DNA of 64,000 bases from Shinella sp. PSBB067 (GCF_016839145.1 NZ_CP069303.1:2170001-2234000), one strand, 5' to 3'; counted from the first letter of the stretch, positions 20,515 to 31,256 are shown. Program-made: numbers and translations. The notes: generated by a model from the letters alone, not told the origin.

Positions 20515-20706
20515 ATGAGACTTTTTGAATGCGGTTCACTCGTCCCCGGATGCGAATGGCACACGCGCGCCAATGACGACGCCGAAGTCGTCCGCCGCGC
20601 GGTGGAGCATATGCGCATGGCCCATGGCGAAGCCACCATCCGGGAAAGCATGGTCGAGCATATCAAGGAACGCATCGTCGATGAAAAGGCGGCCGACGCC
20701 GCCTGA
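20515..20706 (+). CDS. DUF1059 family small protein
   Basis: 63 residues starting MRLFECGSLVPGCEWHTRANDDAEVVRRAVEH. Paired Cys residues near the N terminus (ECGS, GCEW) and the HMRMAHG block match the DUF1059 pattern of small soluble proteins. An ACAGGAGA ribosome site precedes the ATG and decides this start. Function is unknown. It likely has its own promoter (20458-20486). A palindromic repeat lies directly downstream. Confidence 0.8.
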   Translation: MRLFECGSLVPGCEWHTRANDDAEVVRRAVEHMRMAHGEATIRESMVEHIKERIVDEKAADAA

Positions 20707-20756
20707 TGGAGGAACGCGCCTCGCTGGCGGGTTGCTGGCGGCGAGGAAAGGCCCCT

Positions 20757-20880
20757 CCCCAACCCCTCCCCGCAAGGGGGAGGGGCTTAATGTGCCGCTC
20801 CGTGGCATTCATTATAGAACGATGAGCAAGCCTCTATCTTTCTCCCCCTCGCGGGGGTGATGCCGGCAGGCAGAGGGGTT
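20757..20880. repeat. Intergenic palindromic repeat, family B copy 2
   Basis: Inverted relative to the copy at 2996-3120 and sharing its blocks at the same spacing: GTGCCGCTC, GCAAGCCTC, CTTTCTCCCCCTC and ATGCCGGCAGGCAGAGGGG. It starts with its own hairpin CCCCTCCCC-gcaag-GGGGAGGGG. It fills the space between the DUF1059 gene and cca, which are convergent, so it may also act as a terminator. Confidence 0.7.
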
Positions 20881-20887
20881 TTCGGCG

Positions 20888-22147
20888 CTAGTTAGCCTTC
20901 ACAAACGCTTCCAGCCGCGCAAGCAGCCTGGCCCGGTCCTCATGAAAATTCCCGGCCACCCACTCCGCCTCGATGGCCGACAGCGCCGCGCCGACCGTCG
21001 GCCCGGCGGGAACGCCCGCGGCCAGCACGTCCGCGCCCGTCAGCGGGAAGGACGGCTTGCGCCATTTCTCCGCGCGCGCCAGCAGGCGCTGGCAGAGACC
21101 CGAAAAGGCAAGCGCCTCGGCATCGCCGAGCCCGCGTGCCCGCGCGGCGGCAAGCGCCAGCTTCAACCGCATGGTCAGCCCCTGCGGCCCGCTCCGGTAA
21201 AGCAGCCGGTCAAAGGCCGTCTCGGCAAGTTTCGGCGCGATCTCGGGCGCTGCCGCCCAGTAATCGAGCGTCGCGGCTTCCGCCTTCGAAAGACGCAGAC
21301 GCCCGGCGAGCGTCTTCAACCGCTCCCGGTCAGCCGGCACCATGGCGGCAAGGCGCAGCATCGCGTCCGGCCTCCAGCCGAAGGCCTTTTCCGCCTCGAT
21401 CAGGCCGGGGATCGCGTCGATGCCCCACTTTTCCGTCTCGGGCAGGATTTCCGTCAGCACGCCCGCCTGCCGCATCCACAACAGCGCGCGGCCGGGATCG
21501 GGCGCGCCGAGCAGCTTCTTCGTCTCGGACCAGACCCGCTCGGCGGAAAGCTTCGCAAGGCTTGCCTTCGCCCGCGCGCAGGCTTTCAGGCCCTCGGCAT
21601 CCGGCCGGCCGCTGCCGTAGAGCGCGAAGAAGCGGAAGAAGCGCAGGATGCGCAGGTGATCCTCCGCGATCCGCATCGCCGCATCGCCGATGAAGCGGAC
21701 GGTGCGACTCTCGATATCCGGCAGGCCGTTCACGAGGTCGACCACCGTCCCGTCCTGCGTGGCGTATAGCGCGTTGATGGTGAGGTCGCGCCGCTCGGCA
21801 TCCGCCTGCCAGTCCGTGCCGAAGGCGACCTCGGCATGCCGGCCGTTGGTCGAGACGTCCCGCCGCAGCGTCGTCACCTCGAAGGGCGTGCCGTCGATGA
21901 CGAGCGTCACCGTGCCGTGCTCGATGCCCGTTGGCACCGCCTTGATGCCAGCCGCCTTCGCGCGCTCGACGACGGCCTCCGGCCGCAGCGTCGTGGCGAT
22001 GTCGACATCGGCCACCGGCAGCCCCATCAGGCTGTTGCGCACGGCCCCGCCCGCCACGCGCCCCTCGCCGCCGTCGCTGTTGAGCAGCGCCAGCACGCGC
22101 ACGAGCGCCGGATCGGAAAACCACGCCTCGCCCGAGACAGACGTCAT
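20888..22147 (-). CDS. cca: CCA tRNA nucleotidyltransferase / poly(A) polymerase family
   Basis: 419 residues. It is a class II nucleotidyltransferase that adds or repairs the 3' CCA of tRNAs. The head domain carries GGAVRNSLMG, catalytic Asp residues in VADVDIAT, and RRDLTINAL; LRILRFFRFFALYG marks the neck. The start codon overlaps the stop of the Nudix gene upstream (ATGA), so it is the third gene of a DUF1285-Nudix-cca operon. CCA-adding enzyme and poly(A) polymerase are hard to tell apart by sequence. In rhizobia this locus is usually the CCA enzyme. Confidence 0.9.
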   Translation of the reverse strand: MTSVSGEAWFSDPALVRVLALLNSDGGEGRVAGGAVRNSLMGLPVADVDIATTLRPEAVVERAKAAGIKAVPTGIEHGTVTLVIDGTPFEVTTLRRDVSTNGRHAEVAFGTDWQADAERRDLTINALYATQDGTVVDLVNGLPDIESRTVRFIGDAAMRIAEDHLRILRFFRFFALYGSGRPDAEGLKACARAKASLAKLSAERVWSETKKLLGAPDPGRALLWMRQAGVLTEILPETEKWGIDAIPGLIEAEKAFGWRPDAMLRLAAMVPADRERLKTLAGRLRLSKAEAATLDYWAAAPEIAPKLAETAFDRLLYRSGPQGLTMRLKLALAAARARGLGDAEALAFSGLCQRLLARAEKWRKPSFPLTGADVLAAGVPAGPTVGAALSAIEAEWVAGNFHEDRARLLARLEAFVKAN

Positions 22148-22776
22148 GCATAAAGCCTTTCATAGATCACCCGCACGATGCCGGCGGTGATGCCCCAGAT
22201 ATTATGCCCCGCATAGGGCATGCGATAATAATGGCGCTCGCCGCCGAGCCAGATGCCGCTGCCCTTTTCATGGTTGCGCGGATCCATGAGGAAGGAAAGC
22301 GGCACGTCGAAGACCGTCTCCACCTCCGCCGGGTTCGGGATCAGCTCGAAGCCCGGCCGCACGACCGCCAGCACCGGCGTGATCGAGAAGCCGGAAAGCG
22401 CCTTGTACTGCGGCAGCCGCCCGACCGGCTCGACGAAGCGGCGGTCGAGGCTGATCTCCTCCTCCGCCTCGCGCATCGCGGCCGCCTCGACATCCGCGTC
22501 GTCGTCATCCACCGCCCCGCCCGGAAAGGCGACCTGGCCGGAATGCTTGCGCATCGTCGCCGTGCGCTGGGTGAAGATGACGCGCGCCTCCTCGCCGTGG
22601 TCGACGACGGGGATCAGCACGGCCGCATCGCGCAGCTTCATGTCTTCCAGATGGGGAATGACGCCGGGATTGAGCAGGCTGTCGCCATGATCGCGCCAGC
22701 TCTCCTCGCCGAGCGTCAGGGTCTGCTCGATGGCCCGGCGGCGGAACTCCGCGGCGCTGTAGGGCGCTAGGCTCAT
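22144..22776 (-). CDS. Nudix hydrolase, CoA pyrophosphatase type
   Basis: 210 residues. The NuCoA signature is visible: FTQRTATMRKHSGQVAFPGG leading into the Nudix box (GGAVDDDDADVEAAAMREAEEEI), as in enzymes that split coenzyme A or acyl-CoA into 3',5'-ADP and phosphopantetheine. The start at 22776 overlaps the DUF1285 stop by four bases. The C terminus ends close to cca, also with a four-base overlap. This tight coupling of DUF1285, Nudix and cca recurs in rhizobial genomes. Confidence 0.9.
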   Translation of the reverse strand: MSLAPYSAAEFRRRAIEQTLTLGEESWRDHGDSLLNPGVIPHLEDMKLRDAAVLIPVVDHGEEARVIFTQRTATMRKHSGQVAFPGGAVDDDDADVEAAAMREAEEEISLDRRFVEPVGRLPQYKALSGFSITPVLAVVRPGFELIPNPAEVETVFDVPLSFLMDPRNHEKGSGIWLGGERHYYRMPYAGHNIWGITAGIVRVIYERLYA

Positions 22777-23390
22777 CGGGACAAGGCATCCAGCTCGGCC
22801 GCGGGCATGACCGGGAAGACCACGCCCCCGGAGCGCACCGCGAACATCGCCACGCCATCGACCTCGACGGTCTCGCCGAGCTCCACCAGATCGTACATCA
22901 CCGCGCGGGAGACGAGCGCCTCCAGCCGGCCGCGCACGAGGAGATAGGGCTTCAGTTCGCTGTTGCCGCCGGCGGCCGCAAAGCGCAGGGGATGCTCCGC
23001 CCCCGCCTCCACCACGTCGCCGACATTGGTGCGGAAGGTCAGCACCTGCGCCGCACCCTCCCCACTGGCATTCATCTCGACGGCCAGGAACGGCGCGTCC
23101 ACGACGCGGATGCCGACCTTCTCGACCGGCGTCACCAGATAGGTCCTGCCGTCCTCGTCCTTGCGCAGCACCGTGGAAAAAAGCCGCACCAGCGGCGCAC
23201 GGCCGATGGGCGTGCCGAGGTAGAACCACGTGCCGTCGGCGCGGATTTCCATGTCGAGGTCGCCGCAGAACGGCGGGTTCCAGCGCTCGACGGGCGGCAG
23301 GCCGCGCCCGCCCGTTTCCGCGCTTGCGCGCGCGATCAGCGCGGCCAGTCCCGCAGCGTCCGTGCTTTCGCCAATTTCGCCCGTTGCCAT
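22773..23390 (-). CDS. DUF1285 domain-containing protein
   Basis: 205 residues. The DUF1285 core is clear: PVERWNPPFCGDLDMEIRADGTWFYLGTPIGR, then VRLFSTVLRKDEDGRTYLVTPVEK, and LVRGRLEALVSRAVMYDLVE near the end. It has no signal peptide or membrane segment. The fold is two related beta domains and no activity has been assigned. The start at 23390 is picked because homology begins shortly after it; in-frame sequence upstream belongs to the divergent promoter region shared with moxR (174 bases). Confidence 0.88.
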   Translation of the reverse strand: MATGEIGESTDAAGLAALIARASAETGGRGLPPVERWNPPFCGDLDMEIRADGTWFYLGTPIGRAPLVRLFSTVLRKDEDGRTYLVTPVEKVGIRVVDAPFLAVEMNASGEGAAQVLTFRTNVGDVVEAGAEHPLRFAAAGGNSELKPYLLVRGRLEALVSRAVMYDLVELGETVEVDGVAMFAVRSGGVVFPVMPAAELDALSR

Positions 23391-23563
23391 TGTTCCGTCC
23401 CGGTTCAACCCTATCTCCGCGAGAGGAAAAGGTGGATACACACACGAGATAGTCATTTCGTGGCCGCTTGTCAGCCACGGCTGAGCTAATAAGCTTCCAA
23501 TGCGAGGGACGAACGCGGCAGGGCCACGATTCGTTCGGGTTTCAAACGGCACTGGAGACGACC

Positions 23564-24577
<1,014 letters not shown>

Positions 24578-24590
24578 ACAGGATAGAAGC

Positions 24591-25511
24591 ATGGCGTCCG
24601 TCGGCCAGATCGTCGAAGCAACACCGGCCCGGGAGGCTCTTTCCCGGGCACAGGCCCGGGCTGCCCTCATTTCCGATTGCATGGTCGAGGCCCAGCGCCT
24701 CGCCAACACGGTGATCGCCGGCTGGCACGGCCGCCGCAAGCGCGGCATCGGCGAGAATTTCTGGCAGTTCCGCCCCTATGTCGACGGCGAGAGCCTGTCG
24801 CGCATCGACTGGCGGCGCTCGGCCCGCGACGACCATACCTATGTGCGCGACCGCGAATGGGAGGCCGCCCACACCGTCTGGATCTGGGCCGACCTTTCGC
24901 CCTCGATGATGTACAAGTCCACCTTCGGATCAGTCTCGAAGGAAAGCCGCGCGCTCGTCCTCATGCTGGCGCTCGCCGAAATCCTCGCCCGCTCAGGCGA
25001 GCGCATCGGCTGCCCCGGCATCATGGAGCCGATCGCCGCGCGCAACGCCGCCGAGCGCCTCGCGACCGCCCTGATGCACAACCCCGCGGCTGACGGCCTG
25101 CCGGACACCGCCATGATCCGCGGCAACAGCGATATCGTGCTGATCGGCGATTTCCTCGATCCCGTCGCGGACGTGATGGACCGCCTCGGCCCCCTCGCCC
25201 GCCGCGGCCTTCGCGGCCATGTCGTCGAGGTCGCCGACCCGGCGGAAGAGCTCTTCCCTTATGCCGGCCGCACCGAATTCACCGATCCCGAAAGCGGCAT
25301 GAAGCTGACGGCCGGCCGCGCCGAGACGCTGAAGGACGATTATGCCCGCGCCTATGCCGCGCGCCGCGAGACCCTTGCCGACAACCTCCGCCATCTCGGC
25401 TGGAGCTTCATTTCCCACCGCACCGACCGTCTCGCCTCCGAGGCGCTGATCGCCGTGCATGCCTATCTCTCCGGCCTGCCGGCACTGAGGATGGAGGGCA
25501 TCGGCCGATGA
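24591..25511 (+). CDS. DUF58 protein, MoxR partner
   Basis: 306 residues. The DUF58 motif is complete (GENFWQFRPYVDGESLSRIDWRRSARDD, read in two parts) and is followed by a VWA-like region with VWIWADLSPSMMYKS, where D-x-S-x-S forms a probable metal site (MIDAS). Such proteins are thought to work with MoxR. The stop overlaps the start of the next gene by four bases. The start at 24591 is chosen after GGATAGAAGC; an earlier in-frame start lies inside moxR. Confidence 0.9.
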   Translation: MASVGQIVEATPAREALSRAQARAALISDCMVEAQRLANTVIAGWHGRRKRGIGENFWQFRPYVDGESLSRIDWRRSARDDHTYVRDREWEAAHTVWIWADLSPSMMYKSTFGSVSKESRALVLMLALAEILARSGERIGCPGIMEPIAARNAAERLATALMHNPAADGLPDTAMIRGNSDIVLIGDFLDPVADVMDRLGPLARRGLRGHVVEVADPAEELFPYAGRTEFTDPESGMKLTAGRAETLKDDYARAYAARRETLADNLRHLGWSFISHRTDRLASEALIAVHAYLSGLPALRMEGIGR

Positions 25512-28315
25512 GCGCATTCGCCTTCGCCTTTCCCGCCGTCCTGACCGCGCTGGTCCTGTTGCCGGCCATCTGGTGGCTGCTGCGCCTGACGCCGCCGAAG
25601 CCGTCGAGCGAGGTCTTCCCGCCCTTCGCCATCCTCGCCTCGATCCTGAAGCGCGAGGAGACGCCGGCGCAGAGCCCCTGGTGGCTGACGCTGCTGCGCA
25701 TGCTGATGGCCGCCGCCGTCATCCTCGCCATCGCCGACCCGGTCTTCAATCCGCGCACCAGCACGCTGGCGAGCAGCGGTCCGCTTGTCCTCGTGATGGA
25801 CAACAGCTGGGCCGCCGCCACCGACTGGAAGCAGCGCGTCGACACCGCCGCGATGCTGATCGACGATGCCGAAGGCCGCGACGTGCCGGTCTCCCTGGTG
25901 CTGACCGCCGACCGCCAGCATGACGCCGTGCCCGTCGATGCCATGACGGCCCGCAACCGCCTCGCCGCCGCCGAACCGCGCCCGCTTCCGGCCGACAGGG
26001 CCGCCGCGATCGCCGCGCTGCGCACCGCGCTTAACGGCACGCCGCCCGGCACCATCGCCTTCATCACCGACGGCATGGCGAGCGGCGAGAACGACGAGAC
26101 GACCGCCGCCCTGCAATCGCTCTCCCCGGCGGAATTCCGCCTGATCGCCGGCGACGGCGCCGCTGCCGTGGCCATGACCTCGGCCACCAACGGCGCGGAT
26201 GCCCTCACCGTCACCCTCACCCGCCTCGACGGCGGCCCGGCGCGCAGCCTGCCGCTGACGGCGCATGACAGCCACGGCCGGCCGATTGCCGCCGGCACCG
26301 CCGATTTCGCGGCCGGCGCGATTACGGCGACCGGCAGGATCGCCGCCCCCTTCGAACTGCGCAACGACTTTTCCCGTCTCACCATCGACGGGCTCGCCAA
26401 TGCCGGCGGCGCCTATCTGCTGGACGACGGCTTCCGCCGCCGCCGCGTCGCCTTCCTCTCCGGCGAGGTGCTCGATGCCAGCCAGCCGCTGCTCTCGCCG
26501 CTGCGCTACATCAACAGCGCGCTCTCGCCCTATGCGGACATGATCGAGCCTGGTGTCGCCGACCTTTCGGTGGCGATCCCGCAACTGCTGGAGCAGAACC
26601 TGTCCGTGCTGATCATGGCCGACATAGGCCGGCTGCCGGAGGGCGTTCAGGACGAGGTGAAGCGCTGGGTCGAGGCCGGGGGCATGCTGATCCGCTTCGC
26701 CGGGCCGCGCCTGGCCGCCGCCCCGGCGGACGACCCGCTGGTGCCCGTGATGCTGCGCAAGGGCGAACGCGCTCTTGGCGGCGCACTCTCATGGTCCGAG
26801 CCGCAGCCGCTTTCGGCCTATCCTGCGAACAGCCCCTTCTTCGGCATGCGCGCGCCGGAAGGCATCCTGATCAAGCGACAGGTGCTTGCCGAGCCGACGC
26901 CGGATCTTCCCGAACGCACCTGGGCAAGCCTTGCCGACGGCACCCCGCTGGTGACGACCGAAACGCTCGGCTCAGGGCGCATCGTGCTCTTCCATGTCAG
27001 CGCCGAAACCTCGTGGTCCAACCTGCCCCTGTCAGGCGATTTCGTGGAGATGCTCCGCCGCACCGTGCAGCTCTCGCGCGGCGGCATGGCCAATGGCGGC
27101 GGCCAGCAGGCCAAGGGCCTGCCGCCCTACCGCCTTATGACCGCGAGCGGCACGCTGGCCGCGGCCAGCGGCGAGGCCAAGCCGCTCACCGTCGGCGACG
27201 GCGCACAGAAGATCGCCACCTTCGACAACCCGCCCGGCCTCTACGGCACCGAGAACGGCTATGTCGCCCACAACCTCTTCCCGCCGGCCCACCAGGTCCG
27301 CCCGCTCGCGATTGCCGAAGGCGCGTCCATCCGGCCCGAACCGCTGGCCGCCGCGCAGACCTTCTCGCTGAAGCCGCATCTCTTCACCCTCGCAGCGCTC
27401 CTGCTTCTCGCCGACTGCGCCATCGTTCTCCTGATGGGCGGGGCCTTCGCCGCCGCCGCCCGCCGCCTGCCGAAGCGCGGGGCGACGGCCGCCCTCGCCC
27501 TCGCCCTTGCCGCCGGGACGCTGGCGGGACTGCCGTCCGAAGGCCGCGCGGACGACGCCAAGCCGGGCGACGAGGCGATCCTCTCACGGCTCGACACGAC
27601 GCACCTTGCCTATGTCGTCACGGGTGAGAGCGAGGTGGACCGCGTTTCCGAACGCGGCCTTGCCGGCCTCACGGAATTCCTGACCTACCGCACGACGCTG
27701 GAGCCCGGCGAGCCCGTCGGCGTCGACATCTCCAGGGACGAGCTTGCGCTCTACCCGATCATCTACTGGCCGGTGAGCGCCTCGGCCGACATGCCCTCCA
27801 GCGCCGCCGTCAGCCGGATCGACGCCTATATGCGCAACGGCGGCACCGTGCTGTTCGACACGCGCGACCAGTTCGTCTCCCTCGACGGCAATTCGACGAG
27901 CCCGAACACCGAGCGGCTGCAGGCGATCCTCGCCAATCTCGACATCCCGCCGCTGGAGCCCGTGCCGGCCGACCACGTCCTGACCAAGGCCTTCTACCTG
28001 CTGTCCGATTTTCCCGGCCGCTATGCCGGCGGCCCGTTGTGGATCGAAGCCACGCTCGACCGCAAGGAAGACCCCTCGCGTCCCGTCCGCACCGGCGACG
28101 GCGTGTCGCCGATCATGATCACCGGCAACGATTTTGCGGGCGCCTGGGCGATCGACACGAACGGCATGCCGCTGCTGCCGACCGTTCCGCCCGACGACGT
28201 GCAGCGCGACCACGCCTTCCGCGCCGGCGTCAACATCATGATGTACATGCTGACAGGCAACTACAAGGCGGACCAGGTGCACGTCCCCGCCCTTCTCGAA
28301 CGGCTGGGGCAGTGA
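25508..28315 (+). CDS. Large BatA-like membrane protein with DUF4159 domain
   Basis: 935 residues. N terminus: two membrane helices in BatA arrangement (7-22 and about 55-75, with LRLTPPKPSSEVFPP between). Middle: a VWA-like domain with LVLVMDNSWAA, then a class I amidotransferase-like region (about 320-480). A further membrane helix pair lies near 620-650. The C-terminal DUF4159 domain (about 690-930) starts SRLDTTHLAYVVTGE. The MIDAS motif is degenerate (DNSWA, not DxSxS). The extracytoplasmic parts probably face the periplasm. No enzyme active site is obvious. Confidence 0.9.
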   Translation: MSAFAFAFPAVLTALVLLPAIWWLLRLTPPKPSSEVFPPFAILASILKREETPAQSPWWLTLLRMLMAAAVILAIADPVFNPRTSTLASSGPLVLVMDNSWAAATDWKQRVDTAAMLIDDAEGRDVPVSLVLTADRQHDAVPVDAMTARNRLAAAEPRPLPADRAAAIAALRTALNGTPPGTIAFITDGMASGENDETTAALQSLSPAEFRLIAGDGAAAVAMTSATNGADALTVTLTRLDGGPARSLPLTAHDSHGRPIAAGTADFAAGAITATGRIAAPFELRNDFSRLTIDGLANAGGAYLLDDGFRRRRVAFLSGEVLDASQPLLSPLRYINSALSPYADMIEPGVADLSVAIPQLLEQNLSVLIMADIGRLPEGVQDEVKRWVEAGGMLIRFAGPRLAAAPADDPLVPVMLRKGERALGGALSWSEPQPLSAYPANSPFFGMRAPEGILIKRQVLAEPTPDLPERTWASLADGTPLVTTETLGSGRIVLFHVSAETSWSNLPLSGDFVEMLRRTVQLSRGGMANGGGQQAKGLPPYRLMTASGTLAAASGEAKPLTVGDGAQKIATFDNPPGLYGTENGYVAHNLFPPAHQVRPLAIAEGASIRPEPLAAAQTFSLKPHLFTLAALLLLADCAIVLLMGGAFAAAARRLPKRGATAALALALAAGTLAGLPSEGRADDAKPGDEAILSRLDTTHLAYVVTGESEVDRVSERGLAGLTEFLTYRTTLEPGEPVGVDISRDELALYPIIYWPVSASADMPSSAAVSRIDAYMRNGGTVLFDTRDQFVSLDGNSTSPNTERLQAILANLDIPPLEPVPADHVLTKAFYLLSDFPGRYAGGPLWIEATLDRKEDPSRPVRTGDGVSPIMITGNDFAGAWAIDTNGMPLLPTVPPDDVQRDHAFRAGVNIMMYMLTGNYKADQVHVPALLERLGQ

Positions 28316-28316
28316 C

Positions 28317-30389
28317 ATGACGCTCCAGTTTTCCCCCTTCCTGCCCTGGATCGCCATCGCCCTCATCGGCGTCCTCGGGCTTGCGCTCGCCGCCCTCGGC
28401 TTCTGGCGCGGCCTGCGCGGCGCCTTCGTGCGCGCGTTGGCGCTTGCCCTGCTGGTGCTCGCCCTCGCCAACCCGGTCTTCCTGCAGGAGGACCGCGAGG
28501 CGCTGTCGACGGTCGTGCCGGTCATCGTCGACCGCAGCCAGAGCCAGGACAACGAGGAACGGACAGCGCAGGCGAACGCCGCGCTGGAAGGCCTCAAGGA
28601 ACGCTTCGCGCGCTTTCCGCGCATCGAGCCGCGCATCGTGGAAGCGGGCGACGACGGCACGTCCGACACCCCTTCCACCCGCCTCTTCGACGCCCTCAAC
28701 GCCGCCATCGCCGACGTGCCGCGCTCGCGCGTCGGCGGTGCGATCCTCATCACCGACGGGCAGGTGCACGACATTCCCGAAGCCTCGGCCTTCTCCAGCT
28801 TCGACGCCCCGGTCCACGCCCTCGTCACCGGCCGGCCGGACGAGTTCGACCGCCGCATCGAGGTGGTCAGCGCCCCGCGCTTCGGCATCGTCGGCGAGGA
28901 ACAGGAGCTGAAGTTCCGCGTGGTGGACGACGGCAAGGGGCCGGACACGCCGGCCCGCGTGACCGTCCGCCTCAACGGCAACGAGATCGCCTCGGAGATC
29001 GCCCAGCCCGGCACAGAGCAGCCGCTCGGCTTCACCGTGCCGCGCGGCGGCAACAATATCCTCGAATTCGAGGTGGAGCCGGTCGAGGGCGAGATCACCA
29101 CCGCCAACAACCGCGCGGTTCATGTCATCGAGGGCATCCGCGAGAACCTGCGCGTGCTGCTGGTTTCCGGCGAGCCGCATGCCGGCGAGCGCGCCTGGCG
29201 CAATCTCCTGAAGTCCGACACGGCCATCGACCTCGTGCACTTCACCATCCTACGCCCGCCGGAAAAGCAGGACGGCACGCCGATCAACGAACTGTCGCTG
29301 ATCGCCTTCCCGACGCGCGAGCTCTTCGTCGACAAGATCAACGAGTTCGACCTCATCATCTTCGACCGCTACCAGCATCGCGGCGTGCTGCCGATCCTCT
29401 ACTACGACAACATCGCGCAATATGTGGAGAACGGCGGCGCGCTGCTGATCGCGGCGGGGCCGGAGCATGCCGGCAATGATTCCATCGCCGGCACGCCGCT
29501 GTCCGCCGTGCTGCCGGCAATGCCGACCGGCGCGATGAACGAGGCGCCCTTCTATCCGCGCCTTTCGGCACAGGGCAAGAAGCATCCGGTCACGCGCGGC
29601 CTGGAAGGCGCGAACGACGAGCCGCCTCATTGGGGTCGCTGGTTCCGCACCGTCGACGTGCAGCGACCCGAGGGCAATGTCGTCATGGAGGCCAATGACG
29701 GCAAGCCGCTGCTGGTGCTCAACCGCGCAGGCAAGGGCCGCGTCGCCATGCTGCTCTCGGACCAGGGCTGGCTCTGGGCGCGCGGTTTCGAGGGCGGCGG
29801 CCCGCATGTCTCTCTCTACCGGCGCACCGCGCACTGGCTGATGCAGGAGCCGGCGCTGGAGGAAGAGGCGCTGACCGCCCGCACCTTCGGCCGCACGCTG
29901 CAGATCAACCGCCAGACCATCGGCGACGCGCCGGGCGAGGCGACGCTGAAGCTGCCCTCGGGCAAGACGCAACGCGTGGCGCTCACCGAGGCAGAGCCCG
30001 GCCTCTACCGCGCCGAGGTACAGACCGCCGAGACGGGCCTCTACGAGATCACCAACGACAATCTGAGCGCCCTCGTCCATGTCGGCGCGGTGGATGCGCC
30101 GGAATTCAAGGCGACGATCTCGACGACGCAGACGCTGAAGCCGCTCGCCGATGCCACGAAAGGCACCGTCCGCCGGCTCGTCGGCGAGAACGGCGAGGCA
30201 GTCTCCCTGCCGCCGCTGCTGCCGGTCTCCGGGCCGGTGCGCAGCATCGACGAGAACCGCCTGTCGCTGCACATGACGGACGAGACGGTTCTGAAAGGCA
30301 TCAACTCGCTGCCGCTCTTTGCGGGCTTCGCCGGCGTCGGCCTCCTTCTGCTCGCCTTCTCGGCCATGTGGTATCGCGAAGGGCGTTGA
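28317..30389 (+). CDS. Large membrane protein with VWA-like and amidotransferase-like regions
   Basis: 690 residues, starting one base after the previous stop codon. Membrane helices are at about 9-30 and 38-52 and near the C terminus (about 665-682); the bulk between is periplasmic. The first periplasmic domain is VWA-like with VPVIVDRSQSQ (D-x-S-x-S intact). A second region (about 270-480) has the ThuA/amidotransferase-like pattern (LRVLLVSGEPHAGER, DLIIFDRYQHRG, GALLIAAGPEHAG). It is the last gene of the MoxR operon and partner to the DUF4159 protein, with which it shares general layout. Confidence 0.88.
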   Translation: MTLQFSPFLPWIAIALIGVLGLALAALGFWRGLRGAFVRALALALLVLALANPVFLQEDREALSTVVPVIVDRSQSQDNEERTAQANAALEGLKERFARFPRIEPRIVEAGDDGTSDTPSTRLFDALNAAIADVPRSRVGGAILITDGQVHDIPEASAFSSFDAPVHALVTGRPDEFDRRIEVVSAPRFGIVGEEQELKFRVVDDGKGPDTPARVTVRLNGNEIASEIAQPGTEQPLGFTVPRGGNNILEFEVEPVEGEITTANNRAVHVIEGIRENLRVLLVSGEPHAGERAWRNLLKSDTAIDLVHFTILRPPEKQDGTPINELSLIAFPTRELFVDKINEFDLIIFDRYQHRGVLPILYYDNIAQYVENGGALLIAAGPEHAGNDSIAGTPLSAVLPAMPTGAMNEAPFYPRLSAQGKKHPVTRGLEGANDEPPHWGRWFRTVDVQRPEGNVVMEANDGKPLLVLNRAGKGRVAMLLSDQGWLWARGFEGGGPHVSLYRRTAHWLMQEPALEEEALTARTFGRTLQINRQTIGDAPGEATLKLPSGKTQRVALTEAEPGLYRAEVQTAETGLYEITNDNLSALVHVGAVDAPEFKATISTTQTLKPLADATKGTVRRLVGENGEAVSLPPLLPVSGPVRSIDENRLSLHMTDETVLKGINSLPLFAGFAGVGLLLLAFSAMWYREGR

Positions 30390-30566
30390 CCTCCCCTGCC
30401 TTTGCGCTAATCTTGCCGCACGGCCGGAGGCGGCCGGCAGACCCGCGCCTTTTCCGAAGGCATGGCGAACGCCTCCTCAACACCCTTTCTCCACCGTTCA
30501 TCGTTGGGCGAAGGCGTCGGCAATGCGGGCACTGACGGGGACTTCGCCGGAACGGAAGGAACGGAC

Positions 30567-31103
30567 ATGCGCGATTTTCGCGATGCCAAGGCCATGGCGA
30601 AAGCCATGCGGGAGACGCTCGCCGCCCGCAATATCGAGATCAGCCACAGCGAAGCCCTCGAAATCGTCGCCCGCCAGTTCGGCGCGGAGACCTGGAACAT
30701 CCTCTCTTCGAAGATCGAGGCGAAACCGCCGGAAGGCGGCATCGCCTTCGAGCAGGCGGTGCCCATCGTGCGCATCTTCGACGTGGCAAAGGCGCAAGAA
30801 TTCTACCTCGGCTTCCTCGGTTTTTCCGTCGACTGGGAGCACCGCTACGGCGAAAACTTCCCGCTCTACACGCAGGTCTCGCGCGGCGGGCTGCGGCTGC
30901 ACCTTTCCGAACATGCGGGCGACGCCACGCCCGGCGGCAACATGGTCGTCTACATGACGGGCATCCGCGCCTTCCAGAAGGAGCTGATCGGCAAGGACTA
31001 CCGCTACATGAAGCCGGGGCTGGAGGACGAGGGCTCGCGGCTGGAGGTGACGGTGACCGACCCCTTCCAGAACCGCATCCGCTTCATGGAGTTGAAGGGC
31101 TGA
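30567..31103 (+). CDS. Glyoxalase-superfamily (VOC) protein with N-terminal helper domain
   Basis: 178 residues. GGAAGGAACGGAC in front of the ATG sets the start. Residues 1-55 (MRDFRDAKAMAKAMRETLAARNIEISHSEALEIVARQFGAETWNILSSK, read as two helices) form the small helical domain seen before some glyoxalase-like proteins. From about 65 a VOC domain begins (VPIVRIFDVAKAQEFYLGFLGFSVDWEHR) and ends with DPFQNRIRFME. Substrate is unknown: relatives bind bleomycin-like drugs or act as dioxygenases or isomerases. It lies 177 bases after the MoxR operon. Confidence 0.85.
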   Translation: MRDFRDAKAMAKAMRETLAARNIEISHSEALEIVARQFGAETWNILSSKIEAKPPEGGIAFEQAVPIVRIFDVAKAQEFYLGFLGFSVDWEHRYGENFPLYTQVSRGGLRLHLSEHAGDATPGGNMVVYMTGIRAFQKELIGKDYRYMKPGLEDEGSRLEVTVTDPFQNRIRFMELKG

Positions 31104-31116
31104 GAAGTCCTTGGCT

Positions 31117-31256
31117 GCCCCTCATCCGGCCCGCCGGCCACCTTCTCCCTGGCTGCGGGGAGAAGGGATATGCCGCGCGGCTTTCCCGAATCTCGAACAT
31201 CGCGTGGGGCAAGTCCCCTCTCTCCGCTTGCGGGGTGAGGGTTAGGGCTTCGGGCA
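31117..31256. repeat. Intergenic mosaic repeat, family A, long copy
   Basis: Begins CCCCTCATCCGGCC and includes CCACCTTCTCCCTGGCTGCGG, GGAGAAGGGATATGCCGCG, GTGGGGCAAGTCCCCTCTC and CGCTTGCGGG. The copy at 55903-56046 matches it closely across these blocks, differing mainly in the short middle part. It lies between the convergent glyoxalase-like and GNAT genes. Hairpins in it could terminate both transcripts. Confidence 0.85.
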
